Below are positions 1 through 33,004 of a DNA stretch of 64,000 nt, piece by piece. Source of the DNA: Odontesthes bonariensis (lineage: Eukaryota; Chordata; Actinopteri; Atheriniformes; Atherinopsidae). Numbering within the stretch: the first letter of the stretch is position 1; every line of letters starts with the position of its first letter. Below the pieces are notes generated by a model, which was not told the DNA's origin, did no database searches, and saw only the letters and a list, made by a program, of their open reading frames with translations. The DNA lies in contig NC_134509.1 in the NCBI RefSeq assembly GCF_027942865.1, forward strand, positions 17,262,017 to 17,326,016. The letters are read 5' to 3'. The position numbers were made by a program, and so were the translations under genes.

Positions 1-1229
1 AGATGAGTGCTGTGGGATAGTCAACTCTATAGCTACAGACAAGACGGCCCTTTTTTTCTGACCTGATACAGTATGTTCATAAGTAAATTGTTATTTCTGT
101 CCAGCATTTAGACTGAAGGGAATGGGCATGGCATTTTGAATCAAACTCCTTCAAATGGCAAATCCTACCAATCCAAAGCAAAGTACATTTGTCCAGGATT
201 CACAAAACATTCAGTGACAAAAGGCTCGAAAACTGTGGAAATGGTGGACACATTTTATGTGGCCATTTGCTTTGTAGAGGGCAGCATTCGTGTGACTTTG
301 TGGCAAACCAAAAAAACTTCATTTTTAAGACCAAAATCTAGACCAAACTAGAAAAGTGAATAATCTATTATGTCTTTATTGTGCATGGGTGCAGTCCTCT
401 GTGGTGTTAATAATTAACTATACATGGGGTCACAATCAGTGAAGGTAAGATCCCATGTCATTGGGCCGACATGTTTATTGTTCGTTTGTTTGGGAAACAG
501 ACGCGTTGCTGCCTGTAAAGAGTCAGTAAACAGAAGTGATGGCCAGGATCGAGAGGAGCCAATCAGTCATTACAACAATCACACGGTCCCTGGTGTGGTC
601 CTGACTGCATAATTCAGGCTACTCAATGGAAACGTTAAATTACATAATAACCAAGAGAAGAATCCGATGCATTTACGGTGGTGGGAAAAACTCAAAACGG
701 TCCAGACGACTGGACGTAGAGGGGAATTTGCTGTGACACTGACTGCTCTGATGTGACGTGTAGGGGGCGGGAAATGAAGAAACACTGTACATTACGCTGG
801 GAAGTTGATTTGAATTAGCATTGTCTGGTAATCTTTACACTATAGGTTTTACAAAAACTCTTCCGTTGAAAACCCCGCCACGTTTTTGGGTGGGATGAAA
901 CTAACTGAATCCAGATATAGTTTTTCTTTTTTTTTAAAAAAGAAAGAAAAAACCTATTAGTCGTGTTGACAACAGACCACTCCTTCAGAGGACCGCCCCT
1001 AGAGGCAGCAGAGGTATCTAAAAAAAAAAAAAAAAAAACATTTGGGTTGTAGTTGCTGGGATTTGGCAACATAAACCAAAAAAAGATGTGTGTTATTATG
1101 TTTGTGTTTATGCAGACTATCTATTTGAGCCAAAAGCCAGACAAACCCCGCTTTAGCAGCTCGCTCGGCAGTGAGCCTTTGAAAGGTGGCAGCCACTGCT
1201 CCGTTTTGACGAAGAACAAAAAAGTACGC
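1..1229. other. Region upstream of tnip2, no gene seen
   Basis: No protein of a known family reads through here on either strand. The open frames are short and overlap on both strands. A run of A's lies at about 1021-1038. The stretch most likely holds the distal promoter of tnip2 and unique non-coding DNA. Confidence 0.5.
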
Positions 1230-1230
1230 G

Positions 1231-1253
1231 GGGAAGTTCCCTAGGAAATCCCC
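1231..1253. promoter_or_regulatory. Tandem kappaB-like sites upstream of tnip2
   Basis: GGGAAGTTCC at 1231-1240 fits the GGGRNNYYCC consensus. GGAAATCCCC at 1244-1253 is the reverse complement of GGGGATTTCC, a classical strong kappaB form. They are three bases apart and about 155 bp upstream of the tnip2 ATG. Family knowledge: TNIP/ABIN proteins restrain NF-kappaB. Inference: the pair could make tnip2 an NF-kappaB-induced feedback gene. Confidence 0.5.
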
Positions 1254-1406
1254 CAAGACCTTCGGGGATATTATTCACTGATGCGCCAAATCTCCGGCAG
1301 AATTTACCTTCTCGCTGTATTTGGAAAAGACACGGACCAGGGGCAGAGGCGTCAAATGCTGGATTATTAACTCACTGCTCTGTCTGTCAAACCGACCAAA
1401 CCCGCA

Positions 1407-1727
1407 ATGGATACCGCCAGCAGCCTAAACACGGACACGGACGCGCTTCAGGACAAAATGCGGAGTTACAGCGTGCTGAACACTCTGTATCACGAGACGC
1501 GACAGGAAATAGAGCTTCTTGGCAAACAGATCTTTGTCAAGGACAACATCATCGCAGACTTAAAAGCCAGGTTGGGGAAACACGAAAGGGTCTACGTGAC
1601 GGTGGGAGATAACGAGTCTATGGTCAAAGGTCCGTCCAAGTCTTTGGTGGAAAGCCTGGTCAAAGAAATGTGCAAACAGACACAACAGAAGCACGACCTG
1701 GAGTTCAAGGCAGCCCGACAATCGGAG
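1407..1727 (+). CDS. tnip2: tnip2 coding exon 1
   Basis: Residues 1-107. Starts MDTASSLNTDTDALQDKMRS and is helical and charged. The donor is GAG|GTAAAA at 1728. Confidence 0.88.
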
Positions 1728-2701
1728 GTAAAATGGGATGAAATGCAGCAGATTTGTGTGTGAACCTGCATGCCGGAGGTGTATGGTGTGAAAAAAGTCT
1801 GTCCCAAGTGTGTAGTTCCCTCACAAGTTTCTGACAAGAGCTATCAGTGATGATACAAGTAAAACAGCTTATAAATGGGAGCTTTTGACTCTCTGCTTGA
1901 CCAAGTGGTATTATGTTCTGTAGTGGATTCACTTAGAATAGTTGAAAACATGTTGAGTAACATCCTCTGAGACACATAAAGACAAATGGTCATGAGAGCA
2001 CATATTTGTGGCAGCTCTGACCATAACACATCATATTCTTGTTGCATTTCTAATGTGCAAAAATCCCCTGATGCGTGTACATTTCCAGCTGTTGTTGTCA
2101 CGCTATTCATCGCTTGCTTTTTTTTGTCCCAGGAGATTCAGAGGCTCAATGTGCAGCTCAAAGAGCTGGAGGTGGAGCTGGAGAACGTCAGGTGTCAGCC
2201 GGACCACGAGAAGGACCAGGAGATCCAGAGGCTGAGGTTGGCCTTGGAGGAGAGGCAGCAGGCCGAGGCCACCCGGACCGTCCTCTGCACGTCCCTGGCT
2301 GAGGAGGCCGACCAGCTGCGCAGCCAGCTCGGGGCGACTGTGAAGGTGTGCCAGGGGCTGTTGGCCAGACTGGACACGGACAAGAAGGGGGGAAGAGAGA
2401 TGAAGGAGATGGCTCAGCACCAAAGGGCTATGGAGGTGCGTAGTGCCTCAGGAGCGACATAGCTGTCGTTTGTTTGAGCTCAAAGCTTCACAAACTGTGT
2501 CCTTATTGCTCCTTTCGAGGAGAATCCTGCTGTAATTTCTCATCCACGTTTTTTTTTAACAGACACTAGAGTCCTCTGACATGAATGCTGTGAAATCCCA
2601 AATCCATCACCTTCAGGAGGAGAACAAACAGCTAAAGCAGCGCGTGGCTTATGTGAGTGCTCACTTATAGGAGAACATGTTATGACAATATTGCTTTTGC
2701 T

Positions 2702-2732
<31 letters not shown>

Positions 2733-3694
2733 AGTTGGAGGTTCATTGATAAAACACGAGCTGAATAGTGAATTGTTCGGTTTTTCTTTTCTAGGTACAG
2801 AGCCTGAACTCTCAGTGGCAGAAGTATGACTCTAGCAGGGAGGACTACATCCGAGGTTTATGTCAGAGGCTGAAGGAGAGCACTGGGATGGGCTTGATGC
2901 CTGTAATGAGCTCTGTTAGCACAGGGTTGCTTCATCAAGAAATTTCCAGACTCAACACCTTACTGGAGGAAAAAATAACGGAGTGCGCAAGGCTGGACAG
3001 AGAAGTTGAGGAAATAAGGAGACAAGGCCAAGAGCAAATCCAGACACTGGAGCAGCAGGTTGGTGCTACATCATTGGTGGTGCCTCTCTTCATTCTGTAT
3101 GTAAAGCACCCTGAGATGTGTGTGTGTCTTGGCTTAATGTAAATCAAATCAAAGACTAAAGGTTGTGTCTGTTCCCTCAAGGTTCTCATCTATACAGACG
3201 ACTTTAAGTCCGAGCGTGCCGACAGAGAGCGAGCGCAGGGTCAGATCGAAGACCTGAAGGAGCAGATTTCCAAGTTAAAACAGCAGCTGCACAAGCAGGT
3301 GAGGCGGCAGCCCATCGGTCAGGTGGATGAGTGCATCTATAGAAGCATCTGCTTCCTTTTGTCGCTTGCCTTATGTGTGGCTTAACAGAGTGTTTGTACC
3401 TCACAGCAGGGAGCGGGCAGGGAGAGCAGAGACGTGGTTCCCGTGTGTCATGTGCACATAGGACACAGGATCACCTCGAGGCGAAATAAGGAATCGTCAG
3501 AGCCGCTGGTTAGGACCCCTGCTGAGAGACAGCAGCAGCCGGCGGTGGCGGCGGTCGCCACAGCATCACCGAACTCGGCCTGGAACGAATGCCCGGGCCT
3601 GTCAGAGTTACAGTGCCCGCAGTGTCTCGCCAGGTTCAACGACACAGAGGCTGCAGAGTACCTGAACCATTGTGAAGAGTGTGCTCGGCTATAA
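1407..3694 (+). CDS. tnip2: TNFAIP3-interacting protein 2 (ABIN-2), whole gene, six coding exons
   Basis: Coding exons are 1407-1727, 2133-2435, 2563-2652, 2795-3058, 3182-3298 and 3407-3694. All introns are GT-AG, all junctions are phase 0, and the product is about 460 residues (human about 430). The protein is mostly coiled coil. Exon 5 carries the ABIN homology/UBAN core with DDFKSERADRERAQ, which in this family binds linear and K63 ubiquitin chains. The C-terminus has a zinc finger of the form CPQC...H...C. Known role: a cytoplasmic adaptor that binds A20 and TPL2 and restrains NF-kappaB signalling. The start codon is the first ATG of the long frame, and the N-terminal residues look like those of the family. 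It is convergent with fam193a. Other TNIP or optineurin-type proteins are less likely, because the exon 4-6 sequence and the neighbouring gene both fit TNIP2. Confidence 0.9.
2133..2435 (+). CDS. tnip2: tnip2 coding exon 2
   Basis: Residues 108-208. The acceptor is TTTTTTTGTCCCAG. The translation EIQRLNVQLKELEVELENV is a heptad-rich coiled coil. The donor is GAG|GTGCGT. Confidence 0.88.
2563..2652 (+). CDS. tnip2: tnip2 coding exon 3
   Basis: Residues 209-238, short coiled-coil exon containing SQIHHLQEENKQLKQRV. The donor is TAT|GTGAGT. Confidence 0.85.
2795..3058 (+). CDS. tnip2: tnip2 coding exon 4
   Basis: Residues 239-326. Contains NSQWQKYDSSREDYIRGL and EISRLNTLLEEKITECARL, both close to remembered TNIP2 sequence. 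The donor is CAG|GTTGGT. The following intron contains a piece resembling a SINE-type 3' tail near 3097-3150. Confidence 0.88.
3182..3298 (+). CDS. tnip2: tnip2 coding exon 5, UBAN ubiquitin-binding core
   Basis: Residues 327-365. Contains the ABIN homology domain 2 signature DDFKSERADRERAQGQI, the linear-ubiquitin-binding coiled coil of TNIP, NEMO and optineurin. The donor is CAG|GTGAGG. Confidence 0.9.
3407..3694 (+). CDS. tnip2: tnip2 coding exon 6, C-terminal zinc finger and stop
   Basis: Residues 366-460 and a TAA stop. A basic and proline/alanine-rich linker leads to ELQCPQCLARFNDTEAAEY and HCEEC, a CCHC-type finger at the very end. The acceptor is a tandem CAGCAG, so the exon can start at 3407 or 3410. 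Confidence 0.88.
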   Translation, partial: QGAGRESRDVVPVCHVHIGHRITSRRNKESSEPLVRTPAERQQQPAVAAVATASPNSAWNECPGLSELQCPQCLARFNDTEAAEYLNHCEECARL

Positions 3695-4196
3695 GGGGAA
3701 TTCGGAAATGACAAGTTAACTCTTACGGTTATCGAACACTGAAGACCACACTACAATGCAGGAAAAAAAAAAACCTGAGTGGAGATACCAATTCAGAGAT
3801 GCTTGACTACAAACGAAACAACTTGAGATGTTTTTTTTGGTTTTTTTTAACAAAATGACGCAAAGCCCAAAGTTTCCCTCTCACAAGAGAAACTAGTTCA
3901 TTTAGACTTTATGAGTCTGAGTCTGAACACTCTGCGTCACAAATCTGAGAGTTCTCCTGTGGCATTGTAGGAGATTATGGTGGTCGGAGGAGAGGACGCC
4001 AATGCAATATACCAAATATTATATACCTCAGTGTGTCAAATAACAAACCCGTTGCACTTTCTTGAAATTTAGCCAAAAACTAATCGTATAATCTTACGAT
4101 TAAGAGATGAAAAATGCATAAGCTTCTTATTTTGGATTTAGACACCTAGTTGTTCATGTGGTGCTATTATTATTTTTTTTTTTACTGTTTCTTTTT

Positions 4197-4518
4197 AATA
4201 AAGTATATTATCAATGACAGATTTAAAAGTATATAACTATATTGATATTTATTCTCTTTTTATATATATATCCAACTGGAAAAGGCACATTTTTTAGTAC
4301 AATGTTATGATGCCTTTTTTTAACACCAAAGACATAAAATATATATTTTTTGGGATCAAAGATGTAAAATACATGACAAAAAAAAAGCTTCAGATCCACG
4401 TTTGTTTAAACTATATGTAAAGACTGCATCCAAACTGACAATATTTTTTTATTTTTATTATTTTCTTTTCTTGAGATGTGTTGCTTTTATGTAGGTGGTG
4501 CGTTATTTTTGTAATAAA
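4197..4518 (+). terminator. tnip2 poly(A) signals
   Basis: AATAAA occurs at 4197-4202 and again at 4513-4518, about 500 and 820 bases past the stop codon. The AT-rich DNA between 3695 and 4535 is the likely 3' UTR. Two signals suggest alternative 3' ends. Confidence 0.55.
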
Positions 4519-5479
4519 AGACTGATAACCCACACTTTATCTTATGGTTATTTATAATGGTTTGAAATGTGGCGTATTTTTTATTCTTGAGACAGTCTGC
4601 AGCTCCAAGCTGCAACCACAGCTCATGTCTTAACCACAAAAACGTTGGTGCTACTTAATCTGAGTCTGTATGCATGTCTTTTTAGCGTGTCACGTGTGTA
4701 TTTGTGCTCAGTGGAAAACCCCTTCCCAGTGTTGCCTGAATAGGCACGCTGTGCTGTGACAGCCACATTCCCAGCTGTTGTGTAGCCAAAGGAAACACAA
4801 CGAAGGGTACCAAGAGGACCGGCTCAAGTTACACCCAAACCTCGACAACTGCCTGTAGATGAGTTGGCGACCAAAACATCATGAAGTCTGTGTAGTATCA
4901 TCTTGACACAAACACGCCAGCGGTGTTGTTTGGTGAATCAGTTGTCATGGGTTTTTATGAAATAAGCACAGGAAGCTGGACATCCCCTGTTTTAAAAGGG
5001 AAGTAGGCAGTTGCAGTGCGTAGAAAAGACATAACCAAACAACTCGTATTTCTGTGTGCTTGATCACATACCTATATTTTTTTTGGCCTATTCCAAATGA
5101 GTCCAAAAGAAAGACCAGATTTTTTTTTACAGAGATAAAAGCTGAACCCAAAACCTAAATGGAAGTATTGCTTAATTCAGTAAGTGTTGTGTGAACATAC
5201 CAAGAGGCAGACTCTTAGTCTGGTGGGACCAGTAACTTATTTGGCTGCTGTTTGGCAAACCTGGGTATGCGATATGACAACTATTGACTGTGTAGAGCAG
5301 CTTTAACTGTTGGTGACAATGGCACATAATTGGAACATGACAAAGAGTCGCATTTTTTCAGCTTTTCTTCAAGCACAGGCCCAGAAATATATGGATAGTG
5401 AAACATTTATTCTGTCTTAAGCTACTGTCGCATGGAAAAGATCATCTATTAACCGAAAAACTACAACAAAATGCAAAGG

Positions 5480-6680
5480 CAGTATGTGAAAAACTGAGTA
5501 CACTCCATAATTCGATAGATAAAAACAGTTATCGTTAATAACTTCAAGGTGTTGTTTTTTGTAGGATGTTATCAGTCTCTTACATTGTTGTAGGGGAATT
5601 TTGGCCCACTTTTCTTTAAAATGTTACCTCAATTTATTGAATTGTCAGGCATTTCTTTCTGCACAGTTCCTTTAAGACCCATTCACACTTTTTGCATTCA
5701 CTTTTTCGCTTGTGTTTAGTTCTTGACTTTGATTTGGTCATTGTAACACCAATCGTCTGTTCCAGCTATTCTGACTTTTTAGCAATTTGCTGCTATGCTG
5801 ACCTTTTGCATGATCTAATGTCAGCCAAGCTGTGGGACAGAGGCCTCACATTTGAGTTCATCCTCGACTCAGCAACTGCATGGTGTTCAGGTCCAGTGGC
5901 TGCAAAACAAGTCTGAATCATCACCTCTCCACCGCCGTGCTTGACAGCTGCTATAAGGTATTTGTGTTGATATGCTATGTTTGTTTGTCTGTATTATGGT
6001 CACACATCTCCACTTTGGTCTCATCTGTCCAAAGGACATTGTTCACAAAAGTCTTGGGGTTTGTTCAGATGCAATCCTTGCAAGCCAAAGCTATGCTGCC
6101 TACGCAAGTTTGCTAAACATTAGAGTCTGAAATATATCTCTTGGGTATTTAGTCATTTCTCTGAGCATTGCTTAGTGCAACTTTGAGGGGAACTTACAGC
6201 GACATCCGTTCCTGGGAAGATTGGCAACCATCTTAAACATTTCCACATGTGAATATTCTTTCTCACTGTTGAACGATGGACTCCAAGTTGTTTGAAAATG
6301 GTCTTAGAACTTTTCTAGACTTATGGGCAGCAACAGTTGGTTATGTAAGATAATTACTGTTGTCTTTCCACTTTGGCACTACCTTAACACACACCTGAAT
6401 ACTTTAAACCAGAAAAACTCCCAAAACCTAGGATTTATAGAGGTGAACACACCTGCTGAGGATCAATTACTTATGTGTATTTGATTAGTAGCAGTGGCTG
6501 CTACATGCCCTCTTAATTCTGATACTGATTTGTGTACATTTTTGTCAAATAACTACGGCAAATGGCACAGCGTAAAATGTCATCTGTTGCTGTTCATCAA
6601 TGAAAGACCCCACAACTGAAAGGTGTACTCTGTACTTGTTAGTATGACTTGATCTGAGCCCAAAAAATCAACATAGAATG
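5480..6680 (-). mobile_element. Decayed Tc1/mariner-type transposon
   Basis: Read on the minus strand, about 6010-6055 gives KTFVNNVLWTDETKVEMC, containing the LWTDE block of Tc1-like DDE transposases. About 5890-5940 gives HGGGEVMIQTCFAATGP, matching the HGGG..M..GCFAA-G block. The frame is broken by stops and small indels, so the element is dead. The limits are approximate because no clear terminal repeats were found. Confidence 0.6.
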
Positions 6681-9600
6681 ACAAAATGTGATCAAATAAA
6701 AGCATTTATTTTCTCAGAAAATGTCACCTGTTTGACCTTTTGAGATTCAACAGAATTGTTTTTATAAATGGTCGTGTCTGTATGAAAAAGTTACAACAGA
6801 ATATTAGGATTGCATATAGGCAGCTCTGGAAATGGAAAATAAGTTGTCTTTAAAAAACAAAACAGAAAAATAGCTTTAAATATTCTTATATATCATACAG
6901 TCTATAGACAGAGGTAGCAAGCTGTTTAGCTAACTTATCTTAACTTTATCTAACTTTCTTTCAGAGGGCGAATGAGTGTATTTTCAAACATGTATAAAAA
7001 AAAAAGTTTAATGAATCAAATTTGATTCTAACAACTTTAGAGATGTGCTTAATGCGTTTGAAGAAATGATTACATACAATGGCTGTTACAGTTAGGTTTG
7101 AGATTAGATCACCCGAGCCCCACAATGATACTAGGAAGCATCAGTACGTGTGGCTAAATCAGTTTGCAACACATTCAATTAATTTACATAACACACTAGC
7201 CTAGCTTTACCTCCCACAGAATGATTGCTGCCAATTTTGGCTTTTAAAGGGCAACTTTAGTACCACACATAGAGGACCAGACACACAGGTCTTAAAAAGG
7301 CCACGAGTTGTCTGTTGGGGATTCTCCCCCCGCCAGCTCACACCCACACATTACAACAGGGTCTAAAAGCGACTAAACTCCCACACACACAGTATTCTAC
7401 CCACCAATCTCAGAGTGGAAAAAAATAGGTCACAAGTCCCCACCTGAGTGTCTGGGAACTTTTCTAAGAAACAAAGCATTAATAAGAAAGGTTATAGTGG
7501 TAGATCAGTTCCTGTTGGAAACTGGTTTCAAAGCAGCAGGATGTACTGATGTAGCCGTCATATACTTAAACAGATAGGGGAAACTTCAGCCTGACACTTA
7601 TCCAGGCAAATACAGAATGGATACTGTAGATGCGACCTTTAATCTTCTTTGTATCCTAAAAGAATGGGAATTTCCCCCTCTTACGAGGGAATTCCCAAAA
7701 AAGCAGACAAGTTTATTTGAAATGGATTGCTTTAGACTCCAGCAGATCATGTTAATTCAGTGTTAATTCAGTGTTTATCAATTGACGCAAATGCCATGAA
7801 TGCTAACGTCTTATTTTCCATTTTCTATCAGGCTTGTGAGGGAGTCAGTAGTTTACGCAAAAACATCATAGTGGTATAATTTAGCCATTTGATTTTAGGG
7901 AAGAAGGGGATTCCCTCCTTGGAATCATATGTGATCCTAAAGAGCTTCAGGCAGTTAACAATAAAACAAACAGCAATCTCATTAAAGGCTCCAGTCCCTT
8001 TAAATAAACCTCTTGACGGCAACCTGTAGTCGTTGTCTATCTACATAATTTTATTTTCTTTCATCCGTAAAGGCAGCCCCTACAGCAAAAATCCAGTTAG
8101 CATGACGCATTCAAGAGGCTTGTACCTATAAACCCAGAATCAGTTGAGTGTCGCCTCTCGTGGTCCCTTATGTCTGCATTTATCAAGAACAAACAAACCC
8201 GTCCCATTTTCAGGTTTTATTTAAATCATGCCCTTCATTTGAGTCTCAGACTTTTTCTCCGGGTGTTTTTGAGTAGTCCACATTTGCGTACTTTTGTGGG
8301 GCATTTGCCTTAATGTGGTAGATCCAAAATTACATCAGCACTGACTGAGAGCAAGCACACATTACAAACAGCCAGACAGTCATTCATACCTGAAAAGATT
8401 TATGAGTCATATCTCGTGGTTCTCACCTAAACCTAAATCTTTTGTCATCTCTTAGATGAATTACATTTACCACAGTGCTCTCATTCATCATGTAAGAGCT
8501 CATAGTGAAATCCCTGATGTTTTAAGAAATAGCTACTGTTGGGAAAAGTTAAGGGGAAGCAGTGATGAACACAACCACAGCTCACTTCCTCTTCCTCATT
8601 AATCATTTCACTCTACATATAAGCTATGAATGGCAAATAAACTGAACCTTTGAAATCAGTTATTTGCTTTGTCCAATCCAACATAGTTATAAATCAAGCT
8701 CACCACGAAAGTATTACTTCTAAGAGAAAAGGTAAGAAAAGTGGTCTTTTTTTATGGTTTACAAAAGTGTGGGTATTCTTCCCATTAAAAACACACTTGT
8801 GGAAAAAGTTTGACGATAAAAGCACTTTGTCCTGCAAGTAGTGTTAACAGGAAGACCCGTACTTATCGGCATCTTTATAAGCAAAAGCCGACAAAATTTC
8901 ATGCTCCCTTTACATTGATTCAAGGTAAACACAAGAAACTTGTGCTTAAGGCAAAAATAAATAAATAAATGGACCAGACTCAGTGAATAATTCCCTATAC
9001 TCCCTATATAGACCAGTGAGCAGTGCTGACCAACATATCATTGGGGTCATCAGGTGGGAACCTCCTTCCATCAGTGTTTCATCTAGTTGGGCCCACGACA
9101 CCTCCAGGAGGCTAGACAATGACCACTGGCGTCCCAGAGTCACCCCCCTAATGCCAGCCAACACTGCTCCTCACACCACAACAAGACATAATGACATAAT
9201 GTACAAGATTTCAATGCAGCCTGGAATGAACTTTCACTGGATTTCCAAGACAGTCGTGTGTGAAACAGAGTTACACATAAAGGCCTTAAGTAGTCCAAAA
9301 GCAATGGCCTTTGGTTTAATGTACTTCTCAGGTGAAATTGAACCTATTTGACCTGAACCTACCGAAACTGGATCTGCTTGACTCAGTCGCAAAGCCCTTC
9401 TCGATTGATTATGACTGTTAATTAGAAGGTTTCCCAAAAGAAACCTGTGTGACTCACCCTGCAAACATGTAAGTAGCTACAGCCGCGCAGAGAGGCAACA
9501 ATGAGTAAAATTCCTGCCATTGAGCAAGCAGTACTGTCAAATAACCAGTCCCTTACATTAAAAAGGGTAACACTGAGGTTTGTGTCTTTAAAGTAGTTGG

Positions 9601-10227
9601 TTTAGTGCTGACAACTTTGGCTCGCTGAATAAGACTGATACCAGTAATTTATCCAGTGGCTTTCAGCAATGAGTGATCTTGGCACAAAGACTGAGAAAAA
9701 AATATTGGCCGGCTAAGCTCTGCAGTCGACGAATAACATCTGCCTACCGGGGCCTTCAAATATAAGTTTTTACATGTTATGCCGCTTAATTTGTACAAAA
9801 AAACAAAGGGCATGTCAGACTAGTACACTCCTGCCTTATGAGGACCTGCCAGTAAGGAACTAGCAGATACCCCCATGAATCACTACACTGTATTTATTTT
9901 CTGCCATCATTTAAGCTGAGAAACTTGGTATTACCCTCACACCTGCTAGATGAATATATTAAGCCACCTTTAGCTGCCGGTAAGCCAGTGAAGCAGCTAA
10001 AGTGGTTTAACCTAATGGCAACTAAAGAAAATCCTGAAAGAAGCACAACTAAAGCCCACTTATATTGCTTGTAAATTCATCTGCAATAAGTGGATATGTA
10101 AAACTTTACTTGAACCTGTTAGGCAGATTGTATTACAGTTGGACAGAGCCAGATAAGAGGTCTATCCATTCCTGTTTACATTTCATAGACAAATAGGAGC
10201 CATCAATATTCTCAACCATAAATGTCG

Positions 10228-10960
10228 AACCACAGGTGGCTGCAAAATTATTCAACCCCATAAGATACTAGGTTTAATGCCAACAGAATGTCGTATGTAA
10301 AAAAAAGTTTGGTTATTTCACTCCACAGAGAAGTATCCCAGAACTTCTTTAACCTTTCAAGATGGCTTTGGGCAGATTGGGGTTAATTTTCCTTGTGGGT
10401 TAGTAGTAGTTCACATCTTATAAATCTGTCATGTTACACTTCAATGTGAGGCGTGTGCCTGAATGTGTCAACTGAAACCCTGGCGCCTGCACCTACCAGG
10501 TCTTCCTGCTAGTCTTTTACAGTCACACGGGGGTTTTGGTTCATTTGTCTTTTTAGGAATCTGGTTTCAGTTGTTGATCCTTTTTTCCTTTCTGCCACAG
10601 CCAGGTTGCGTAGCCACTCTACCATTAACTTTGAACTTTAAGCCTATGCATCCAATTCTGTCCCTCAAAAGTTTCATTGCATTTAATGTATTTCCACTGC
10701 ATTTCTTTGGATGCTTCTCCTGGCTTGGGCAAGGGAATTTCCCCATCTTGACTTTTTAAGACCATTTTCTCATCTTTGCCATATTGCCGTTTATGCAACG
10801 AAATGCACTTTGCAGACATAAACCTTGTCAGACGCTCACTTGGAACTTAGGAACCGTTAAAAGAAAGCTTACAGGCCCTTTATAAAAGGTTGGTGCAACG
10901 TTTCAAAACACCAGAATGCAGTTATTTCCACTTGTGACCAATGTTTTCTAAGCGGGTGGA
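10228..10960 (-). mobile_element. Second decayed Tc1/mariner-type fragment
   Basis: On the minus strand, about 10490-10545 reads KRQMNQNPRVTVKD-stop-QEDLVGAGA. This resembles the N-terminal DNA-binding region of Tc1-like transposases, with one in-frame stop. A further open stretch of 64 codons lies upstream in that orientation (10819-10625). The ATTATTCAACCCC near 10247 is a phrase often seen at ends of such fish repeats, from memory. The limits are approximate. Confidence 0.4.
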
Positions 10961-11785
10961 ATAAATCTCACCAGAAAACACAAGTAGCCACATGTGTTGA
11001 GGAAAAAAAAAAAAAACAGCCATAATTTCAATTTTATAGAGTTATTTGTAATGTTCTTTGTAATATGGTTCTAGAAAACAGCCAAAATGTATTAGATATT
11101 TGACAATAAACCAAAATGCAAAGGGGACTAAATAATGTAGTTATCAACTGTATTCCCAGTATGTTAGGTGCGCATGTCTTTTGACAATTTTTACTGTGTG
11201 TAGAAAATAAAATTTGACACAAGACACATAATCCTGCCATACTATTGTATTCCATCTTTCAAAAAAGAAAGACAAGGTTTAATATTACTTAACAATATGT
11301 TAAAAGTAGCCAGTTTGGCTTCAGTGTTAATACAATATACACTCTATGACAGATTTATAGTGTGAGTATTGTTCTTTTTCAATTTCATTCTGAAAGTACT
11401 CTGATACAAGCTGGCTACATGTCAAAAAAAATAATAAAGAAAACAAAATTTGTAACTGATACACTTTTACTCAACAGTTTGTTAAACAGAACTTTAACCC
11501 CAACCCCCCCTCCCAAAAAAATAAAAAGATTTAAAAAAAAAAAAAAAAAAAAAGTCAAGTATTACGGCTTCCTCCTTTCTGTGAAATAAGGTGGAGGTGG
11601 TGGGGGCGGGGGGAAGTGGAAACCAGCTAACCGAGCCCATTCCCTTGTCGATCATGTGGATGAGATGCCGTGCTGGGAACAATGGGATAGTAAGCCACAA
11701 TATCTGAAATACAGCTTTTAATTCATTACATCTCTTTTTTTTTTTTTTTTTGTAGTTTCCATTGTCTCTCTTTTTTTAAATTTTT

Positions 11786-11795
11786 TTTATTTATT
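11786..11795 (-). terminator. Candidate fam193a poly(A) signal
   Basis: The minus strand carries overlapping AATAAATAAA here, about 420 bases past the fam193a stop codon. It is embedded in T-rich low-complexity DNA (plus strand), so it is only a candidate. Confidence 0.35.
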
Positions 11796-12137
11796 CATCT
11801 TTTAGAAGGAAACCATCCAGACATAGTAAATATCGTTTGACTACAGTTAAGCCAGTGTGAGAAAATCATTTCAGACCGTGGCTTATTCAGTCAAGAGAAA
11901 CGCTCAACTCAGACTAAAAGCACACAAGCACGCAAGGAAAAATTAATCGGATGAAAATTAGCATTTTGTGATTCTTTTTGAGTCATTTCATTTTGTTTCT
12001 GTAGGTAGATCAGTCCAGATGGATCTGTGTTGTAACCACACACAGGGACAAGAACAAAGCAAGGCAGCGTGGGTGTGATTTGGGCACAGCAGGAGAGAAG
12101 TTCTGGGAGGACAAGTGGCTGGAGGCAAAGGGATGGA

Positions 12138-12164
12138 GGGATGGAGGGGTGGAGGGGGGGTGGG
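12138..12164 (+). other. G-quadruplex-type G tracts in the fam193a 3' UTR (template strand)
   Basis: Four G tracts (12138-12140, 12146-12149, 12154-12160, 12162-12164) are separated by loops of 5, 4 and 1 bases on the plus strand. The fam193a transcript is C-rich here, so any quadruplex would be in DNA and not in the mRNA. Confidence 0.4.
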
Positions 12165-12215
12165 TTTGTATAGCTGTTAAAGTACTGATTTGTGTCCTGA
12201 CGGTTACTAACACCC

Positions 12216-33004
<20,789 letters not shown>

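Larger units (their letters stand above)
4536..11780. other. Intergenic DNA between the tnip2 and fam193a 3' ends
   Basis: No host exon was recognised. Two decayed Tc1/mariner pieces are listed separately. The rest is AT-rich, with short open frames that match nothing I know. Confidence 0.5.
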
